From positions 1 to 6,836 of the forward strand of contig JAICZO010000064.1 of assembly GCA_029057255.1 (NCBI GenBank): DNA of 6,836 nucleotides. The letters are read 5' to 3'. Made by a program: the position numbers and the translations under genes. The notes below the pieces were generated by a model that searched no databases, was not told the DNA's origin, and saw only the letters and a list, made by a program, of their open reading frames with translations. Origin of the DNA: Muribaculaceae bacterium. Its GTDB lineage: Bacteria > Bacteroidota > Bacteroidia > Bacteroidales > Muribaculaceae. This document shows, piece by piece, positions 6,414 through 6,836 of this stretch; the first letter of the stretch is position 1; each line of letters begins with the position of its first letter.

Positions 6414-6453
6414 CAACCGAATCTAACTTTAAAACCGCTGCGGCAACGTATAC

Positions 6454-6836
6454 ATGAGAAAATCCATTCTTTTAGCTATCGCGACTATCGTACTGTCGGC
6501 CATATGGCCCGTCACCGCTTCCGCACAGTCCAACAGGAAAATCCAGGTGGCAGGTATCGCGTTTTACAACTGGGAGAACCTTTTCGACACCATCCCCAAC
6601 AACCCCGAAGGACGCGACCTTGAATTCACTCCCAAAGGCGCACGCCAGTGGGACGGACGCAAGTATCGCGAGAAAGTAGGCAACCTCGCCTATGCCATCT
6701 CGCAGTTCGCAACCAAGACCACGCCCATCGGCCCGGCCATCATCGGCGTGTCCGAAATCGAGAACCGCAGCGTGATGGAAGACGTTGTCAACCACCCCTC
6801 GCTCAAGAAATGGAAACTGCAGGTGGTGCACCATGA
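6454..6836 (+). CDS. Secreted endonuclease/exonuclease/phosphatase family protein (5' part)
   Basis: The first 127 codons plus 2 nt are present and the gene runs off the right edge. The N-terminus (residues 1-24) is a typical Sec signal peptide: R2-K3, a hydrophobic core, and an A-S-A site with cleavage expected before Q25. There is no lipobox. The mature part begins like the EEP (exonuclease-endonuclease-phosphatase, DNase I-like) fold: FYNWENLFD (37-45) carries the conserved Asn39, and IIGVSEIEN (96-104) carries E101, the probable Mg-binding Glu. Secreted members with this NWENLFD / GVSEIEN pattern are common in Bacteroidota, and their substrates (nucleic acid, phosphoester or other) are mostly unknown. 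The catalytic His/Asp residues of the C-terminal half lie outside the window, so activity cannot be judged. The start is chosen because it gives an intact signal peptide and follows a -7 element. The gene is outside the aspS operon, behind two terminators. Confidence 0.88.
   Translation, partial: MRKSILLAIATIVLSAIWPVTASAQSNRKIQVAGIAFYNWENLFDTIPNNPEGRDLEFTPKGARQWDGRKYREKVGNLAYAISQFATKTTPIGPAIIGVSEIENRSVMEDVVNHPSLKKWKLQVVHH

Noticed and set aside
6208..6453. Riboswitch controlling the secreted nuclease
   Set aside because: No known aptamer signature is recognised, and a separate -7 box at 6406-6413 lies between the terminator and the start codon, so the terminator need not control that gene. 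The attenuator option is kept only as an alternative.
6411..6623. Plus-strand open frame of 70 codons around the nuclease start
   Set aside because: It starts within the -7 element and overlaps the EEP-family gene in another frame. The frame from 6454 gives a signal peptide and conserved EEP motifs.
1..6836. CRISPR array, insertion sequence, integrase or defence system
   Set aside because: No regularly spaced repeats, terminal inverted repeats, transposase or integrase motifs were seen. A tRNA gene at the edge can be an integration site, but its flank inside the window is an ordinary promoter region.

Overview
The window looks like a chromosomal segment from the order Bacteroidales, most likely a GC-rich member such as a Muribaculaceae-type gut commensal (family placement is inference). 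The evidence is: AT-rich intergenic stretches carrying TAnnTTTG -7 promoter elements, typical of Bacteroidota; start codons preceded by A-rich sequence rather than strong Shine-Dalgarno sites; and an aspartyl-tRNA synthetase that closely follows the Bacteroides form as I remember it. The coding DNA is much richer in G+C than the intergenic DNA.

Layout. A tRNA-Pro(UGG) gene lies at the left edge on the minus strand (3-76). It faces away from a four-gene plus-strand cluster across a 153-bp gap that holds two divergent promoters. The cluster is: an exported lipoprotein peptidyl-dipeptidase of family M3 (230-2383); aspartyl-tRNA synthetase aspS (2396-4162, 12 nt downstream); a NIF3/DUF34 dinuclear-metal protein (4159-5244, overlapping aspS by 4 nt); and a coiled-coil protein with a C-terminal four-cysteine zinc ribbon of the CT398/DUF164 family (5265-6047). 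A stem-loop terminator (6068-6112) closes the cluster. The tight spacing implies one operon. The AT-rich tail of the NIF3 gene may add an internal promoter for the zinc-ribbon gene.

The 406-bp stretch 6048-6453 has no protein-coding gene but is not empty. After the operon terminator comes a good promoter (6173-6202), then about 115 nt without any ATG that ends in a strong intrinsic terminator (6291-6322). Together these look like a free-standing small RNA gene of unknown function. A further promoter (-7 at 6406-6413) then precedes a secreted endonuclease/exonuclease/phosphatase-family protein (from 6454) that is cut by the right edge.

Functionally the region is mostly housekeeping: a proline tRNA, tRNA-Asp charging, peptide turnover in the envelope, and two conserved but poorly understood proteins (NIF3 and zinc ribbon) that are neighbours in other phyla as well. 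I see no CRISPR array, insertion sequence, phage gene or defence system. The most original signals are the candidate small RNA, a 10-base promoter motif (CTTTGCAGTG) present at three sites, and an apparently degenerate insertion domain in the NIF3 protein.
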